In this document: positions 62,879-64,000 of the stretch, piece by piece | How positions within the stretch are numbered: the stretch's first letter is position 1 | Layout: each line of letters begins with the position of its first letter | Source: an uncultured Oscillospiraceae bacterium | GTDB lineage: Bacteria; Bacillota; Clostridia; Oscillospirales; Acutalibacteraceae | Direction: 5' to 3' | Length of the DNA: 64,000 nucleotides | NCBI GenBank assembly: GCA_902492045.1 | Contig: CABUKB010000004.1 | Coordinates: 53,344-117,343, forward strand | Program-made: the position numbers and the translations under genes | The notes under the pieces: model-generated | What the model saw: only the letters and a program-made list of their open reading frames with translations | Database searches by the model: none | What the model was told of the DNA's origin: nothing

Positions 62879-63448
62879 ATGAAGCAGTATGTTGTAGATG
62901 CATTTACAGACGAAATCTTTCACGGCAATCAAGCGGCCATTTGTGTTATGGATAGGTGGATATCCGAAAAACAAATGATGAACATCACTGAAGAAAACAA
63001 TTTTTCGGAAACAGCTTTTGCGGTAAAAGAAGGCGATAAATATCACTTACGCTGGTTTACCCCAGGCGGAGAGATTGATTTGTGTGGACATGCTACGCTT
63101 GCCTGCGCTTATGTATTGTTCAGATTCTATATCCCCGACACAGACAGAATCGTGTTTTCGACACTTAGCGGGGATCTGATTGTGCGAAGAAATGGGGAAC
63201 TATTGGAAATGGAGTTTCCAGCATATCCCTTGAAGAAAATTCCAGTTACGAAAGATATGGTTGATGCAATTGGGGCCATTCCGGTAGAAGCTTATATCGG
63301 GAGAGATTTACTCTGCATATTTGATAATGAAGAAATTGTAAGGAATCTTGAGCCGGACATGGAAAAGCTGCTGAAATTGGACGCACATTCATTTAAGAAA
63401 AAAGGGGTACCGGAAACATCAACACCGTTCTCATATAATTCGCCATGA
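62879..63448 (+). pseudogene. 3'-truncated PhzF-family isomerase gene
   Basis: The first 170 or so residues are a good PhzF/YddE start: YVVDAFTDEIFHGNQAAICV, the catalytic Glu in NNFSETAFAV and EIDLCGHATLACAY. Normal members have 260-300 residues with a second, similar half; here it stops after KLDAHSFKKKG and the last residues read into unrelated DNA. That DNA, on the minus strand, is the start of a subtilase gene. PhzF proteins isomerise or cyclise small metabolites; this one is presumably inactive. Confidence 0.78.
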
Positions 63449-63597
63449 TTTTTCAGCCCAAAACACCAATCTATAATGCCTACTTTAACATTTTTACCTT
63501 TACCATATTTATGCGCCTCTTTAACATGATGCATGGTAAAATATGTTTCTCTTGAATTTGCATTATTAAAATTAATTATCGCCGTTATGTCTGACAA
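63405..63597 (-). pseudogene. 5' fragment of a subtilase (S8) gene
   Basis: TTG 63597, seven bases after AGGAGGTG, begins about 60 codons with GKNVKVGIIDWCFG, the S8 segment holding the catalytic aspartate. Similarity is lost near 63405, where the frame enters the back side of phzF. The His and Ser motifs are absent. The junction is placed approximately. Confidence 0.6.
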
Positions 63598-63739
63598 ATC
63601 ATAACACCTCCTTTATTTATTAACATTTTTATTATAGCAATATCATAATAAAAAGAAAAGTATAGTTTAAGCATTGCTTAAACTATACTTTTCTTTTGTG
63701 AGAGGCGCATGAAAAAGATATTTTAGGCATTTCGACGGC
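63598..63739. other. Short AT-rich intergenic region
   Basis: Contains the ribosome binding site of the subtilase fragment and the hairpin at 63651. Confidence 0.4.
63651..63697. terminator. Perfect 23-bp inverted repeat
   Basis: The 23-base left arm 63651-63673 and right arm 63675-63697 are exact reverse complements around one base. AT-rich, with A-run and T-run at the ends, so a bidirectional terminator or element end. Confidence 0.7.
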
Positions 63740-63893
63740 GGGAGTTGAACTCTCACGCAACCCGAAAAAGGTTGGTAGCAAGCGTGAGCGTCGCGAGCGT
63801 GTTTACAAGCGAGCAGTGAAGGCGCAGCGTGACCTTTTTCGGAAAAGGAGGAACAGTGGAGCGGGTGACGGATTTTTTATGAAAGAAAAAATC
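63740..63893 (+). repeat. tRNA-linked repeat family, copy 3
   Basis: Close relative of 48721-48890 with the same 11-bp inverted repeat CCGAAAAAGGT (63762-63772) / ACCTTTTTCGG (63832-63842) and identical AAGGAGGAACAGTGGAGCGG stretch. Lies directly behind the tRNA-Tyr terminator. Confidence 0.85.
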
Positions 63894-63914
63894 GGAACGA
63901 GCGTAACTCGTTCC
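63885..63914 (-). terminator. Terminator of tRNA-Tyr
   Basis: GGAACGAG-TTACG-CTCGTTCC and a minus-strand T-run, identical to that behind tRNA-Pro. Confidence 0.85.
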
Positions 63915-63918
63915 GACG

Positions 63919-64000
63919 TGGTGGGGGAAGGTGGATTCGAACCACCGAAGTCGGTGACAACAGATTTACAGTCTGCCCCCTTTGGCCACTCGGGAATTCC
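63919..64000 (-). tRNA. tRNA-Tyr (GUA), 5' end outside window
   Basis: Minus strand: D-arm CCGAGTGGCCAAAGGGG, anticodon arm CAGA-CTGTAAA-TCTG with anticodon GTA, a long variable arm, T-arm GGTGG-TTCGAAT-CCACC and CCCCCACCA end. The first few acceptor bases lie beyond the window. Confidence 0.93.

Noticed and set aside
1..64000. CRISPR array
   Set aside because: No short direct repeats with regular unique spacers were found. The tandem structure at 53.7-56.9 kb is a coding module array with a period of about 450-470 bp.

Overview
This window looks like the chromosome of a low-oxygen, gut-type Clostridia (Oscillospiraceae/Ruminococcaceae-like Firmicute). That is an inference from gene content: a YfhO-type membrane glycosyltransferase, a dockerin-bearing modular surface protein, a cytoplasmic Cu/Zn-type superoxide dismutase, paired half-size TSUP transporters, a DUF4179 anti-sigma/ECF pair, a TnpV-type mobile element and consensus Gram-positive ribosome binding sites. 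The backbone is GC-rich. It is interrupted by clearly AT-rich blocks at about 0.8-4.6 kb, 28.0-29.6 kb, 32.9-48.7 kb and 59.2-63.7 kb, which I read as acquired or accessory DNA.

Layout. 0-5.3 kb: an AT-rich cassette of secreted or anchored proteins (DNRLRE-like lipoprotein, papain-fold cysteine peptidase, small anchored protein). It has undergone a tandem duplication with a 9-bp microhomology junction, and the second copy has lost its middle. 5.2-27.5 kb: backbone genes, namely YfhO, a heterodimeric ABC exporter, an HtrA protease, a tRNA dihydrouridine synthase, a YozG/DUF2975 pair, NagA, a second DNRLRE-like lipoprotein, an ECF sigma/anti-sigma pair, a DUF2087 regulator, superoxide dismutase, a split TSUP transporter and a methionyl-tRNA-synthetase-like enzyme with an altered KMSKS loop. 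28-33 kb: a YcaQ/AlkZ-like glycosylase, an XRE regulator, an alpha/beta hydrolase whose nucleophile position is glycine, and an MFS gene with an amber stop near its start.

32.9-43.6 kb: an integrative and mobilizable element with tyrosine integrase, repressor with an operator array, excisionase, candidate oriT, MobA/MobL relaxase, a small cysteine-rich KTR protein that is easily missed, an ABC transporter pair under a TetR regulator, a methyltransferase and TnpV. 43.6-48.7 kb: AT-rich accessory genes (two methyltransferases, a chloramphenicol-phosphotransferase-like kinase, a metallophosphoesterase, two GNAT acetyltransferases, one of them truncated). 48.9-51.5 kb: tRNA-Pro and a serCA serine operon. 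51.8-59.0 kb: a VWA-domain protein and a very large secreted protein with seven related modules, a dockerin and a DUF4838 region, broken by one in-frame TAG. 59-64 kb: a tnpV relic, regulators, a truncated phzF joined tail-to-tail to a subtilase fragment, and a partial tRNA-Tyr.

Cross-cutting points. An inverted-repeat-bounded element of about 160 bp occurs three times, twice directly behind the tRNA terminators. Several genes are visibly decaying: two in-frame TAGs, truncated GNAT, tnpV, phzF and subtilase. TAG also serves as an ordinary stop in this window, so recoding is unlikely. The observations most worth following are the duplicated secreted-protease cassette, the amber-interrupted repeat protein, the nucleophile-less hydrolase and the tRNA-linked repeat.
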